Positions 34,374-42,357 of a DNA stretch of 64,000 nucleotides are shown in pieces. Positions within the stretch are counted from its first letter, which is position 1. Every line of letters starts with the position of its first letter. Location: assembly GCF_003429565.1 (NCBI RefSeq), contig NZ_QUAK01000076.1, positions 30,104 through 94,103 of the forward strand, read 5' to 3'. The DNA comes from Streptomyces triticagri. Lineage in GTDB: Bacteria; Actinomycetota; Actinomycetes; Streptomycetales; Streptomycetaceae. Under the pieces are notes generated by a model that worked only from the letters and a program-made list of their open reading frames with translations, searched no databases and was not told where the DNA came from. The position numbers and the translations under genes were made by a program.

Positions 34374-36109
34374 CGGGTGCTCACCGTCCTGGTGTCGCGA
34401 CCGGAGCGCAGCACCTTGCCGGGTACGGCGCCGGTGACGACGTCGTCGCGGATCGCGGCCACGCCGTTCACCCAGACCGCCTCGATGCCGATGGCCTTGG
34501 AGTCGAGGCGCGGGCTGTCGCCGGGCAGGTCGTGCACCAGGGTGGCCTTGCCCGCGTCGATCCGCTCGGGGTCGAAGAGGACGAGGTCCGCGTGGTAGCC
34601 CTCGGCGATCCGGCCGCGCTCGCGCAGCCCGAAGAGCTGCGCCGGGTCGTCGGTGAGCATCTTCACCGCCCGCTCCAGGCCGACCAGTTTGCGGCCGCGC
34701 AGACAGTCGCCGAGGAAGCGCGTCGTGTACGGGGCGCCGCACATCCGGTCCAGGTGGGCGCCGGCGTCGGAGCCGCCGAGCATGATGTCCTCGTGCTCCC
34801 AGGCCTGGCGGCGCAGCTCCCAGGAGTCGGGGTCGTTGTCGGTCGGCATCGGCCAGAGGACCGTGCGCAGTTCGTCGTTGGCGCAGATCTCGACCAGGCA
34901 CTGGAAGTCGTCCTGGCCGCGCTCGGCGGCGATGTCGCGGACGACACGGCCGGTGAGGCCCTCGTTCTCTGGGCTGTAGGTGTCGCCGATGACGTAGCGC
35001 CCGAAGTTCGCCAGGCGGCGGAAGACGCCCGCCTCCTTGGAGTCGGCGCGGCGCAGCATCTCGGCCCGTACATCCGGGTCGCGGAGCTTCGCGATGCGTT
35101 CCGGTACGGGCAGGCCCAGGATGTCGCCCCAGCCGGGGATCAGGTTCAGGGCGCAGAAGGTGCCGAGCGACATGTTCATCGGCGTGAGGATCGGCATGGT
35201 GAGGGCGACGATGCGGCCGCCGGCCTTGCGGGCGCGTTCGCTGGGCACGAGCTGGCGCGGTACGCGTTCGGGGACGGCGGCGTCGATGGTCAGGACGTTC
35301 CAGTTGAGGGGTCGGCCCGCTGCTGAGCTCATCTCCACGAACAGGTCGATCTCGTCGTCGGAGAACTGGTCGAGGCAGCCCGCGACGATCGCCTCCAGCT
35401 GGGTGCCCTCGTGTTCGGACACGGCCTTGGAGAGGGCGAGCAGCTCGGCGGGCTCGGCGTGCCGCGAGGCGACCGGCTGTCCGTCGCCGTCGGAGTGGGT
35501 GGAGGACTGGGTGGTGGACAGGCCCCAGGCGCCCTCGTCCATCGCCTGGTGGAAGAGCCGGATCATGGCGGCCAGCTGCTCCTGGGTGGGCTGTCCGCCG
35601 ACGGCGTCCTCGCCCATCACGTACCGGCGCAGCGCGCAATGGCCCACCATGAAACCGGCGTTGACGGCGATACGGCCGTCCAGGCGGTCCAGGAAATCGC
35701 CGAATCCGGACCAGTCCCAGGGGGCGCCCTCCTCCAGGGCCACCAGGGACATGCCCTCCACCTTCGACATCATCCTGCGGGTGTAGTCGGCGTCCTGGGG
35801 GCGGTCGGGATTGAGGGGCGCGAGGGTGAATCCGCAGTTGCCGTTGGCGACGGTGGTGACGCCGTGGTTGAGGGACGGGGTGGCGTACGGGTCCCAGAAC
35901 AGCTGGGCGTCGTAGTGGGTGTGCGGGTCGACGAAGCCGGGGGCGAGGACGCGGTCGGTTGCGTCCTCGCTGGTGTGCGCGTCCTCGGTGACGGTTCCGG
36001 GTTCGGCGATCACGGCGATACGGCCGTCCCGGATGCCGACGTCTGCGACGTACGAGGGGGTGCCGGTGCCGTCGACGACGGTCGCGCTCTTGATGAGGTG
36101 GTCGAGCAT
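34370..36109 (-). CDS. N-acyl-D-amino-acid deacylase-like amidohydrolase
   Basis: A 579-residue metal-dependent amidohydrolase of the D-aminoacylase group. The metal site is PGFVDPHTHYDAQ (HxH, about residues 68-72), with further ligands at MVGHCALRRYVMG and GSDAGAHLDRM. The N-terminal LIKSATVVDGTGTPSYVADV and the C-terminal VWVNG are the usual composite beta-sandwich parts. The ATG at 36109 follows GGAGG closely. It is coupled to the aldehyde dehydrogenase. In actinobacteria, members of this clade often sit in degradation clusters and may open cyclic amides or other ring compounds. No own CTGAC operator is seen. Confidence 0.88.
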   Translation of the reverse strand: MLDHLIKSATVVDGTGTPSYVADVGIRDGRIAVIAEPGTVTEDAHTSEDATDRVLAPGFVDPHTHYDAQLFWDPYATPSLNHGVTTVANGNCGFTLAPLNPDRPQDADYTRRMMSKVEGMSLVALEEGAPWDWSGFGDFLDRLDGRIAVNAGFMVGHCALRRYVMGEDAVGGQPTQEQLAAMIRLFHQAMDEGAWGLSTTQSSTHSDGDGQPVASRHAEPAELLALSKAVSEHEGTQLEAIVAGCLDQFSDDEIDLFVEMSSAAGRPLNWNVLTIDAAVPERVPRQLVPSERARKAGGRIVALTMPILTPMNMSLGTFCALNLIPGWGDILGLPVPERIAKLRDPDVRAEMLRRADSKEAGVFRRLANFGRYVIGDTYSPENEGLTGRVVRDIAAERGQDDFQCLVEICANDELRTVLWPMPTDNDPDSWELRRQAWEHEDIMLGGSDAGAHLDRMCGAPYTTRFLGDCLRGRKLVGLERAVKMLTDDPAQLFGLRERGRIAEGYHADLVLFDPERIDAGKATLVHDLPGDSPRLDSKAIGIEAVWVNGVAAIRDDVVTGAVPGKVLRSGRDTRTVSTR

Positions 36110-36360
36110 GATCCCTCCGGGGGTCGCGGGGGTGTGGTCGGCTTTTGGGTTTCGGCTTCCCGCCGCCGGTGGGGGGTCGGGGCGGTGTGGCCGCCACGCC
36201 TTCCCCGACGCCCCGCCGGTTTCCTTCTCCGGGCCGGCCCGGGTCCGGGAAACCCGCGGCCGGTCCCCGCCGGCCGGATTTACGAGGTGTCCTCCACCGG
36301 CCGGTGGTCTCTTGCCCTGACGGGCCAACTCAGCCCGGCACGTTCAGCCCAGCCCGGCAA

Positions 36361-36607
36361 ATCCAGCCCAGCCCGGCATATCCAGCCCCTCCGGCGTTTG
36401 AGGAGCGGGGTCCGGGGCGGAGCCCTGGAAGCCACGTGCTTGACCGCCGGTCAAAAGATGTCCTCAAACGCCGGACGGGCTGAGAGTGCCCTACGGGCTG
36501 AAACGCATCGGCCTGGCGGCCTCGTCCTCAAACGCCGGACGGGCTGGATTTGGTGCCCGACGGGCTGAAGGTGGTGCCGGACGGGCAGAAGGTGGTGCCG
36601 GACGGGC
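36361..36607. repeat. Streptomyces-type intergenic repeat cluster
   Basis: This lies in the gene-free 36110-36612. The unit CAGCCC(G/C)TCCGGCGTTTGAGG appears at 36383-36404 and in reverse complement at 36461-36482 and 36525-36546 (TCCTCAAACGCCGGACGGG). The extension GGGGTCCGGGGCGGAGCCC follows at about 36407. Three short tandem copies of GGTGCC(G/C)GACGGGC(T/A)GAAG lie at 36550-36607. Runs of AGCCCGGCA(A/T)ATCC lie at 36340-36382. Such elements recur across Streptomyces genomes. They can fold back and may end transcription. Their origin is unknown. Confidence 0.8.
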
Positions 36608-36612
36608 CCCCG

Positions 36613-37734
36613 TCACGACGTGGCACCCCGGAACCTGGCGGTCCTATGGACCGGATCCGTATCGATCTTCGGAATCACATGCTCCCCCACCAGACGAATC
36701 GTCTGGAGCGTGTCCTCGCGAGACACCCCGACCGGCAGTCCGAAGGACAACTGGTCCGCCCCCGCCTGCTCCCACCGCTTGCACTGCCGAAGGACCTCGT
36801 CCGGGTCGCCGCAGATCAACAGCTCCTCGGCGATGAGGAGTTCGATGATCTCCTCGTTGTACTCGGGCAGCGTCTCGGGCCACACCGGAAACCCCTCAGG
36901 ACGGGGAAACGTGTCGTGGTACCGGAAGAGCAGCGACTGCAGATAGTGCAGCCCGCCCCGCGCAGCGATCCGTACCGCCTCCTCGTGCGTCGGCGCACAC
37001 ACCGCCGTGGACGTGACCATCACGTTGTCGTTGACGAAGTCGCCGATCGGCTCGGCGTCCTGGATGGCGCTCTTGTACTGCTCGAGCACCCACTCCATGT
37101 CCGAGACCTTCTGCACACTGAAGCCCAGCACCCCGAGCCCCTTGCGCGCCGCCATCGCGTACGAGGGCGGGGAGCCGGCCGCGTACCACATGGCCGGATG
37201 CGACTTGCCGTACGGCTTGGGCAGGATCTTGCGGGGCGGCAGCGACCAGTGCTTGCCCTGGAAGCCGACGTATTCGTCCTGTAGCCACATCTTCGGGAAT
37301 TCGGCGATCGTCTCTTCCCAGATCTCCTTGGTGTAGTTCATATCGGTGACGCCCGGTATGAACCCGAGGATCTCGTGCGAGCCGGCCCCGCGCCCGGACC
37401 CGAACTCGTGGCGCCCCTCGGAGAGATGGTCCAGCATGGCGACCTTCTCGGCGACCTTCACGGGGTGGTTGACCTGGGCCAGCGGGTTGAAGATGCCGGA
37501 ACCGAGATGGATGCGGTCGGTCGCGTGGGCGAGGTAGCCGAGGAAGACATCATTGGCCGAGAGGTGCGAGTACTCCTCCAGGAAGTGGTGCTCGGAGGCC
37601 CAGGCGTACTTGAAGCCCGACTTGTCGGCCTGGATGACGTACTCGGTCTCCTCCATCAGCGCCTTGTGCTCCGCAAGCGGATCGGTCTCCGCCCGCTTGC
37701 CGACGTATCCCTGTACAAAGAGCCCGAATTCCAA
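36613..37734 (-). CDS. LLM-class flavin-dependent oxidoreductase
   Basis: A 373-residue luciferase-like monooxygenase fold. Key pieces are YAWASEHHFLEEYSHL (HxF segment near the flavin site), LGSGIFNPLAQVNHP, MLDHLSEGRHEFGSGRG, and QLSFGLPVG near the end. It resembles alkanal-type (bacterial luciferase alpha-like) enzymes using FMN or F420. Two CTGAC-N5-GTCAG palindromes lie upstream at 37789 and 37848, so it is probably a main target of that regulator. The downstream side is the repeat cluster. The substrate is unknown. Confidence 0.88.
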   Translation of the reverse strand: MEFGLFVQGYVGKRAETDPLAEHKALMEETEYVIQADKSGFKYAWASEHHFLEEYSHLSANDVFLGYLAHATDRIHLGSGIFNPLAQVNHPVKVAEKVAMLDHLSEGRHEFGSGRGAGSHEILGFIPGVTDMNYTKEIWEETIAEFPKMWLQDEYVGFQGKHWSLPPRKILPKPYGKSHPAMWYAAGSPPSYAMAARKGLGVLGFSVQKVSDMEWVLEQYKSAIQDAEPIGDFVNDNVMVTSTAVCAPTHEEAVRIAARGGLHYLQSLLFRYHDTFPRPEGFPVWPETLPEYNEEIIELLIAEELLICGDPDEVLRQCKRWEQAGADQLSFGLPVGVSREDTLQTIRLVGEHVIPKIDTDPVHRTARFRGATS

Positions 37735-37788
37735 GGAGGTTCACCGTCCTCGTTGTTTCGATACCGGGTCGCCGCACCGGCGCCGTTT

Positions 37789-37803
37789 CTGACGTACCGT
37801 CAG
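37789..37803. promoter_or_regulatory. CTGAC-N5-GTCAG operator, copy 2
   Basis: CTGAC-GTACC-GTCAG, extended to a 17-bp perfect palindrome TCTGACG-TAC-CGTCAGA (37788-37804). It lies 55 bp before the start of the LLM oxidoreductase at 37734 and is the best-conserved copy. Confidence 0.75.
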
Positions 37804-37847
37804 ATCTACGTCTCAGACTGTTCCACCCGCCACGACGACCGTCAATA

Positions 37848-37862
37848 CTGACGACCAGTCAG
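37848..37862. promoter_or_regulatory. CTGAC-N5-GTCAG operator, copy 3
   Basis: CTGAC-GACCA-GTCAG, 59 bp from copy 2 (centre to centre). It lies between the LLM gene start and the end of the dehydrogenase gene at 37893. A double operator before one gene suggests strong or cooperative control. Confidence 0.68.
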
Positions 37863-37892
37863 ATGACGGACGGGCGCAGGGTCATACGACAC

Positions 37893-38687
37893 TCATACGA
37901 CACTCACCCCCGAAAGCCACCCGCCGTCGATCACGAACGGCTGCCCCGTGATGTACGCCGAGTCCCCCGAGCTCAGGAAGAGCGCCAGGTCCGCGACCTC
38001 CCGCGGCCGCCCCATCCGCCCGAGCGGCACCAGCTTCCGGTAGAGCCCGTCGAGCGCCTCGGAGGTCTCGGCGGAGAGCGCGGGGTCGGCGGCCGGGTCG
38101 AGCTGCGCCGGGTTCGACATCGGGGTGTCGATGGCGCCGGGACACATGGCGTTGACCCGCACCCTCCCCTCCGCCAGCTCCATCGCGGCGACCCGGGTGA
38201 GCCCGAGGATCGCGTGCTTGGTCGCGGCGTACGTGCCGACCGCGGCCATGCCCGTCATCGCCGTGTACGAGGCGGTGTTGACGATCGTGCCGCCGCCGGC
38301 CGCCGCGATCTCGGGGGCGACCGTCTTGATACCGAGGAAGCAGCCGACCTGGTTGACCTCGACGACCTGCATGAACTCTTCGAGGGGCGTGTCGAGCAGG
38401 GCGTTGAAGCGCAGGATGCCCGCGTTGTTGACCAGTCCGTCGACCTTGCCGAAGCGGTCCTTGGCCGCGGCGACGGCCGCCGCCCACTCCGCCTCCCGGC
38501 GCACGTCGAGGTGCACATACGCGGCCCGTTCCTCCCCTATCTCCTTCGCCACGGCCTCACCCTGCTCGTCGAGTACGTCGGCGAGCACCACGCGGGCGCC
38601 CTCCTCGGCGAAGAGCCGCGCCTCCTGTTCGCCCTGACCGCGCGCGGCTCCGGTGACGACGACGACACGACCGTCCAGCTTGCCCAT
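37893..38687 (-). CDS. Short-chain dehydrogenase/reductase
   Basis: A 264-residue SDR with TGAARGQG (about 12-19), DVRREAEW, NNAGILRF, the catalytic serine in NTASYTAM, YAATK, and the C-terminal YITGQPFVIDGGW. This resembles 3-alpha/20-beta-hydroxysteroid dehydrogenase-like members (TGAARGxGE), though substrate cannot be fixed by eye. The ATG at 38687 has AGGAG at 7 nt. The longer frame to 39938 is a shadow. It lies downstream of the amidohydrolase-LLM operon (gap 104 bp) and may be co-transcribed with it. Confidence 0.92.
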   Translation of the reverse strand: MGKLDGRVVVVTGAARGQGEQEARLFAEEGARVVLADVLDEQGEAVAKEIGEERAAYVHLDVRREAEWAAAVAAAKDRFGKVDGLVNNAGILRFNALLDTPLEEFMQVVEVNQVGCFLGIKTVAPEIAAAGGGTIVNTASYTAMTGMAAVGTYAATKHAILGLTRVAAMELAEGRVRVNAMCPGAIDTPMSNPAQLDPAADPALSAETSEALDGLYRKLVPLGRMGRPREVADLALFLSSGDSAYITGQPFVIDGGWLSGVSVV

Positions 38688-38791
38688 GCGTTGCTCCTGG
38701 TGAGAGTGGCGTGCGAGGGGTGATGTGGTGGTCGGGGGTGCGGCCCCGGGATGCGCAGCTCGTGACTCGTGGGTGCGGGCGGACTCCGGCG

Positions 38792-39760
38792 TCAGGCGGT
38801 GCCCAGCAGCGGCCCGACGTCCGCGCCGAACGCCTCTATCTGATCGGTGAGTTCGACCCTGCTGCGGCAGCGGAAGCGCACCTGGATCTGGTGCACACCC
38901 ATCGCCGCGTACGCGCGCAGTGACTCGGCGACGGCCTCCGGCTTCCCGGTGAGAATGCGCCGCCCGACGGGCCAGTCGGCATCGCCGATGTAGAGGGGTT
39001 CGGTGATGGCTCCGACGACCAGGGGTTCCGCCACCCCGGCGGCTTCTCTCAGCTGCCTCAACCGAGCGATCTGCGCCGGGAGTTCGGTACGCGGATCGCC
39101 TTGCGGCAGCCAGCCGTCGCCCTTCGCCGCGGTCCGGCGCAGGGCGGCAGGCGAGGAGCCGCCCACCCACAGCGGTACGCGGGCCTGCGCGGGGCGCGGT
39201 CGCTGCCCGAGACCCTCGAACTCGTAGCGGGAGCCGTGATGTTCGGGATACTCCTCCGGCCCGAGCGCCGCCCGCAGCGCGTCCAGGGTCTCGTCGAGCA
39301 GTGCGCCCCGACTCTCGAAGTCCGCTCCGAGCGCAGCGAATTCCTCCGGTACGTGACCGGCCCCGACACCCAGGATCAGCCGGCCGCCGCTGAGGTGGTC
39401 CACGGTCGCGTACGCCTTCGCGGTGGCGAGCGGATGCCGGAGGCCCACCACCGCGACATGGCTGAGCAGGCCCACGCGCTCGGTGACGGCGGCGAGATGG
39501 GCGAGGGTGGCCACCGGGTCGTACCAGGTGGTGCCCATCGCGTCCGCGAGGCGGCGCGGGATCGCCACGTGATCGCAGGTCGCGACGTAGGCGAAGCCCG
39601 CGCGGTCGGCCGCCTGCGCCACCGCCACCAGGTCCGCCACGCCGGCCCCGGGCTCCCAGGGCTCGGCGTAGAGGCTGCTCTGCGACTGGACGGGCAGCTG
39701 CATGCCGTACGCGAGCCGGCCGGGCACGGCGCCCGGCCACGGCGGCGGCGCCTCGCTCAC
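38792..39760 (-). CDS. LLM-class oxidoreductase, F420-dependent type
   Basis: A 322-residue luciferase-like protein with GFAYVATCDHVAIPR, LSHVAVVGLRHPLATAKAYA, DHLSGGRLILGVGAGHVPEE, and PLWVGGSSPAALRRTAAKGD. The GVGAGHxxEEF element is typical of the F420-dependent TIGR03619 group. The GTG start overlaps the stop of the amidohydrolase gene (GTGA, 39757-39760), so both are translated from one message that begins at the operator 40999-41013. It probably oxidises or reduces an intermediate of the same catabolic route. Confidence 0.88.
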   Translation of the reverse strand: MSEAPPPWPGAVPGRLAYGMQLPVQSQSSLYAEPWEPGAGVADLVAVAQAADRAGFAYVATCDHVAIPRRLADAMGTTWYDPVATLAHLAAVTERVGLLSHVAVVGLRHPLATAKAYATVDHLSGGRLILGVGAGHVPEEFAALGADFESRGALLDETLDALRAALGPEEYPEHHGSRYEFEGLGQRPRPAQARVPLWVGGSSPAALRRTAAKGDGWLPQGDPRTELPAQIARLRQLREAAGVAEPLVVGAITEPLYIGDADWPVGRRILTGKPEAVAESLRAYAAMGVHQIQVRFRCRSRVELTDQIEAFGADVGPLLGTA

Positions 39761-40977
39761 GCCCCCGCCCACAGCCCGTCCTCGGTGAGTCCGAGCAGGT
39801 CGATGGCGTTGCCGCGGACGATCCGGTCGACGACGTCCGGGTCCAGGTGGCCCATCTGGTCCTCGCCGACCTGCCGGGACTTCGGCCAAGTCGAGTCGGA
39901 GTGCGGGTAGTCCGTCTCGTAGAGGACGTTGGCGACACCCACCGAGTCGAGGTTCTTCAGGCCGAAGGCGTCGTCGAAGAAGCAGCCGTAGACGTGCTCG
40001 GCGAAGAGCTCGGACGGCGGCCGGAGCACCTTGTCCGCGACCCCGCCCCAGCCGCGGTTCTCCTCCCAGACCACGTCCGCGCGCTCCAGGATGTACGGGA
40101 TCCAGCCGATCTGGCCCTCCGCGTACATGATCCGCAGATTCGGGAACCGCTCGAACTTTCCGCTCATCAGCCAGTCCACCATCGAAAAACAGCAGTTGGC
40201 GAAGGTGATGGTGGAGCCGACCGCGGGCGGCGCGTCGGGCGAGGTGGACGGCATCTTGGACGAGGAGCCGATGTGCATGGCGATGACCGTGCCGGTCTCG
40301 TCGCAGGCCTGCAGGAAGGGATCCCATTCGTCGCCGTGGATCGAGGGCAGCCCGAGGTGCGGGGGTATCTCCGAGAAGGCCACGGCCCGTACGCCGCGGG
40401 CCGCGTTGCGCCGCACCTCGTCGGCGGCGAGCCGCGCGTCCCAGAGCGGGATCAGGGTGAGCGGGATGAGCCGGCCGCCCGCCTCGGGGCCGCACCACTC
40501 CTCCACCATCCAGTCGTTGTACGCGCGCACGCCGAGCAGCCCGAGCTCGCGGTCCTTGGCCTCGGTGAAGGTCTGGCCGCAGAAGCGCGGGAAGGTGGGG
40601 AAGCAGACCGCGGACTGGACGTGGTTCACATCCATGTCGGCGAGCCGCTCCGGCACGCTGAACGAGCCGGGCCGCATCTGCTCGTACGTGATGACCTCGA
40701 GCTTGATCTCGTCCCTGTCGTAGCCGACGGCGGTGTCCAGGCGGGTCAGCGGCCGGTGCAGATCCTCGTACACCCACCAGTCGCCGATCGGCCCGTCGTC
40801 GCCCGGACTGCCCATGACGGGCGCGAACTTGCCGCCGAGAAAGGTCATTTCCTTCAGCGGCGCCCGGACGATGCGCGGCCCCGCGTCCTGGTACTTCGAC
40901 GGGAGCCGGTCCCGCCATACGTTGGGGGGCTCCACCGTGTGGTCGTCCACCGAGATGATCTTCGGGAAGGTCTCCAT
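39757..40977 (-). CDS. Amidohydrolase-2 family (ACMSD-like) protein
   Basis: A 406-residue TIM-barrel metal enzyme of the PF04909 kind, which includes decarboxylases and ring-cleaving hydrolases. Family pieces are IISVDDHTVEPPNVW at the N-terminus, IAMHIGSSS with a metal His, MYAEGQIGWIPYILERAD, and YETDYPHSDSTWP, where the Asp is a metal ligand. The ATG at 40977 is preferred, with the GTG at 40986 as alternative. It is the first gene of an operon with the LLM oxidoreductase, directly downstream of the CTGAC-N5-GTCAG site. It could hydrolyse or decarboxylate a CoA-linked or free ring intermediate. That is inferred. Confidence 0.88.
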   Translation of the reverse strand: METFPKIISVDDHTVEPPNVWRDRLPSKYQDAGPRIVRAPLKEMTFLGGKFAPVMGSPGDDGPIGDWWVYEDLHRPLTRLDTAVGYDRDEIKLEVITYEQMRPGSFSVPERLADMDVNHVQSAVCFPTFPRFCGQTFTEAKDRELGLLGVRAYNDWMVEEWCGPEAGGRLIPLTLIPLWDARLAADEVRRNAARGVRAVAFSEIPPHLGLPSIHGDEWDPFLQACDETGTVIAMHIGSSSKMPSTSPDAPPAVGSTITFANCCFSMVDWLMSGKFERFPNLRIMYAEGQIGWIPYILERADVVWEENRGWGGVADKVLRPPSELFAEHVYGCFFDDAFGLKNLDSVGVANVLYETDYPHSDSTWPKSRQVGEDQMGHLDPDVVDRIVRGNAIDLLGLTEDGLWAGA

Positions 40978-40998
40978 GTCTGCCACGGTAGCGCCGAT

Positions 40999-41013
40999 CT
41001 GACGGATCGTCAG
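40999..41013. promoter_or_regulatory. CTGAC-N5-GTCAG operator, copy 4
   Basis: CTGAC-GGATC-GTCAG, 22 bp before the amidohydrolase ATG at 40977. At this distance it should overlap the promoter or leader, so bound protein would block transcription. It also faces the toxin-antitoxin promoter about 180 bp away. Confidence 0.7.
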
Positions 41014-41187
41014 CAACCGGGACGGCATCGGCGCCGCGCGCCCGACGGAGACGGGGGCCACGCCACATGACCGCACCCGCCGCATGACTGCTCGGCCCGA
41101 CATTGTTCGAGGTCGACATGAGGAGTGCCGACCGCCAGGCCGACCGTCGCACACTTTGCGTGACGATTCGGGCGCAATCCGCACGAC

Positions 41188-41205
41188 GTATAGCTATTGC
41201 TATAC
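41188..41205. promoter_or_regulatory. Palindromic operator and -10 of the toxin-antitoxin operon
   Basis: GTATAGC-TATT-GCTATAC is a perfect 7-bp-arm palindrome and strikingly AT-rich for this genome. Its right side supplies TATACT (41201-41206), a good -10. Transcription would begin close to the GTG at 41213. Autorepression by the antitoxin is the expected mode. Confidence 0.7.
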
Positions 41206-41212
41206 TGCGCGA

Positions 41213-41581
41213 GTGGAACAGGTGGAGTGGGACATCTACGTGACCGACGAGGTCGTGGAGTGGATCAACGGCCTCGGTCGCACGACGCACACCCGCGTCG
41301 TGCAGGCCCTGGACGCCCTTGCCGAGGGAGGTCCCGGCCTTGGTCGCCCCCTGGTGGACACGATCACTGGCTCCACCATTCAGAATCTCAAGGAGCTGCG
41401 CCCAGGGACCGTACGGATTCTGTTCGCCTTCGATCCATGGCGGTCCAGCATCCTGCTGGTGGCTGGAGACAAACGCGATCGCTGGACCGAGTGGTACGAC
41501 GACGCCATTCCGCTCGCCGAGGAGCGCTACACGGCCTACCTGAAGTCCCGCGCCGAAGAGGAAGAGGGAGACTCACGATGA
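41213..41581 (+). CDS. HigB/RelE-superfamily toxin (Gp49-like)
   Basis: A 122-residue small basic/acidic protein with the phage Gp49/HigB pattern: WDIYVTDEVVEWINGL, LKELRPGTVRILFAFDPWRS, ILLVAGDKRDRW, and YDDAIPLAEERYTAYL. Such toxins cut ribosome-bound mRNA. The GTG at 41213 is 7 bp past a TATACT box and has no Shine-Dalgarno sequence, so the message is likely leaderless. GTG 41222 is an alternative. The stop overlaps the antitoxin ATG (ATGA, 41578-41581). The toxin-first order is the higBA arrangement. Confidence 0.88.
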   Translation: MEQVEWDIYVTDEVVEWINGLGRTTHTRVVQALDALAEGGPGLGRPLVDTITGSTIQNLKELRPGTVRILFAFDPWRSSILLVAGDKRDRWTEWYDDAIPLAEERYTAYLKSRAEEEEGDSR

Positions 41582-41895
41582 CCGGATACACCCGCTGGCA
41601 GGACATCCGCGCCGAGCATGTCGACCGAGCCGGCGGCGAAGAGGCTGTGGCCGAAGGCAAGAGGGAGCTCCTCTCCGAAGTGCTTGGCCACCGGCTCGCC
41701 GAGATCCGCAGGACCCGCGGCCTCACCCAGGAGCAGGTGGCTGAGCGAATGGCAGTCACCAAGGGCCGCGTGTCCCAGATCGAACAGGGTCACATCTCTG
41801 GCCAGGAGGTCCTCACGCGCTACGCCACTGCTCTGGGCGGGCAGCTGCATCAGGCGATCTACTTCGAGAACGGCGACATCGCCGCGATCGCCTGA
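41578..41895 (+). CDS. XRE-family antitoxin (HigA-like)
   Basis: A 105-residue protein with a central XRE helix-turn-helix: LAEIRRTRGLTQEQVAERMA followed by VTKGRVSQIEQG. An N-terminal helical part (AVAEGKRELLSEVLG) probably contacts the toxin. It is translated by overlap with the toxin gene. It should neutralise the toxin and repress the operon at the palindrome 41188-41205. The 462-bp gap that follows separates it from afsR. Confidence 0.9.
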   Translation: MTGYTRWQDIRAEHVDRAGGEEAVAEGKRELLSEVLGHRLAEIRRTRGLTQEQVAERMAVTKGRVSQIEQGHISGQEVLTRYATALGGQLHQAIYFENGDIAAIA

Positions 41896-42218
41896 CACCT
41901 CTCGACCAGGCCCCGGGCCCGTGTCCGGGCACACGCTGCCGCAGCGGCAAGTGGGGATCGGCGCTGCTCGCGGTTTCGGCGCCCGCAGGCGCGCCATCGG
42001 CAGGCAGGCAGGCAACGCATTCGCCGTCACCACCGCCGGCAGAGGACGGTGACGCGCACATCGACCCAGGCGGCGGTCCGCGCACACCCACGACGCATCC
42101 ACCGGCACCCCCAAGATCCCCTGACGTAGCAGCACGCAGTCGTGCGGACCCTGTGAGAGGTGTCTCCCACGGCTGACGTAATCGGCATGGACAAGGCAAA
42201 CTGGCGGGGGCGATTCCA

Positions 42219-42241
42219 CGTCCGGCCACCCTGGCCGGACG
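42219..42241. promoter_or_regulatory. Perfect hairpin in the gap before afsR
   Basis: CGTCCGGCCA-CCC-TGGCCGGACG, 10-bp arms with a 3-nt loop, ends 117 bp before the afsR start. It could end antitoxin transcription or bind a regulator. The rest of the 462-bp gap 41896-42357 shows only a short CAGG run near 42000 and no gene. Confidence 0.5.
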
Positions 42242-42357
42242 ATTCGGCCATTGAAGGTCGTACAGCTCGGCCCCGGCGCCGTCCGTACGTACCGTGGCTG
42301 GATCGCACGACCGGAACGCCACCCGGTCTCGACCGAGTTCGCCAGGGGGAACAGAGG

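Noticed and set aside
37811..37819. GTCTCAGAC near the CTGAC palindromes as another operator copy
   Set aside because: Arms and spacing differ from the five CTGAC-N5-GTCAG sites. It is too short to count.
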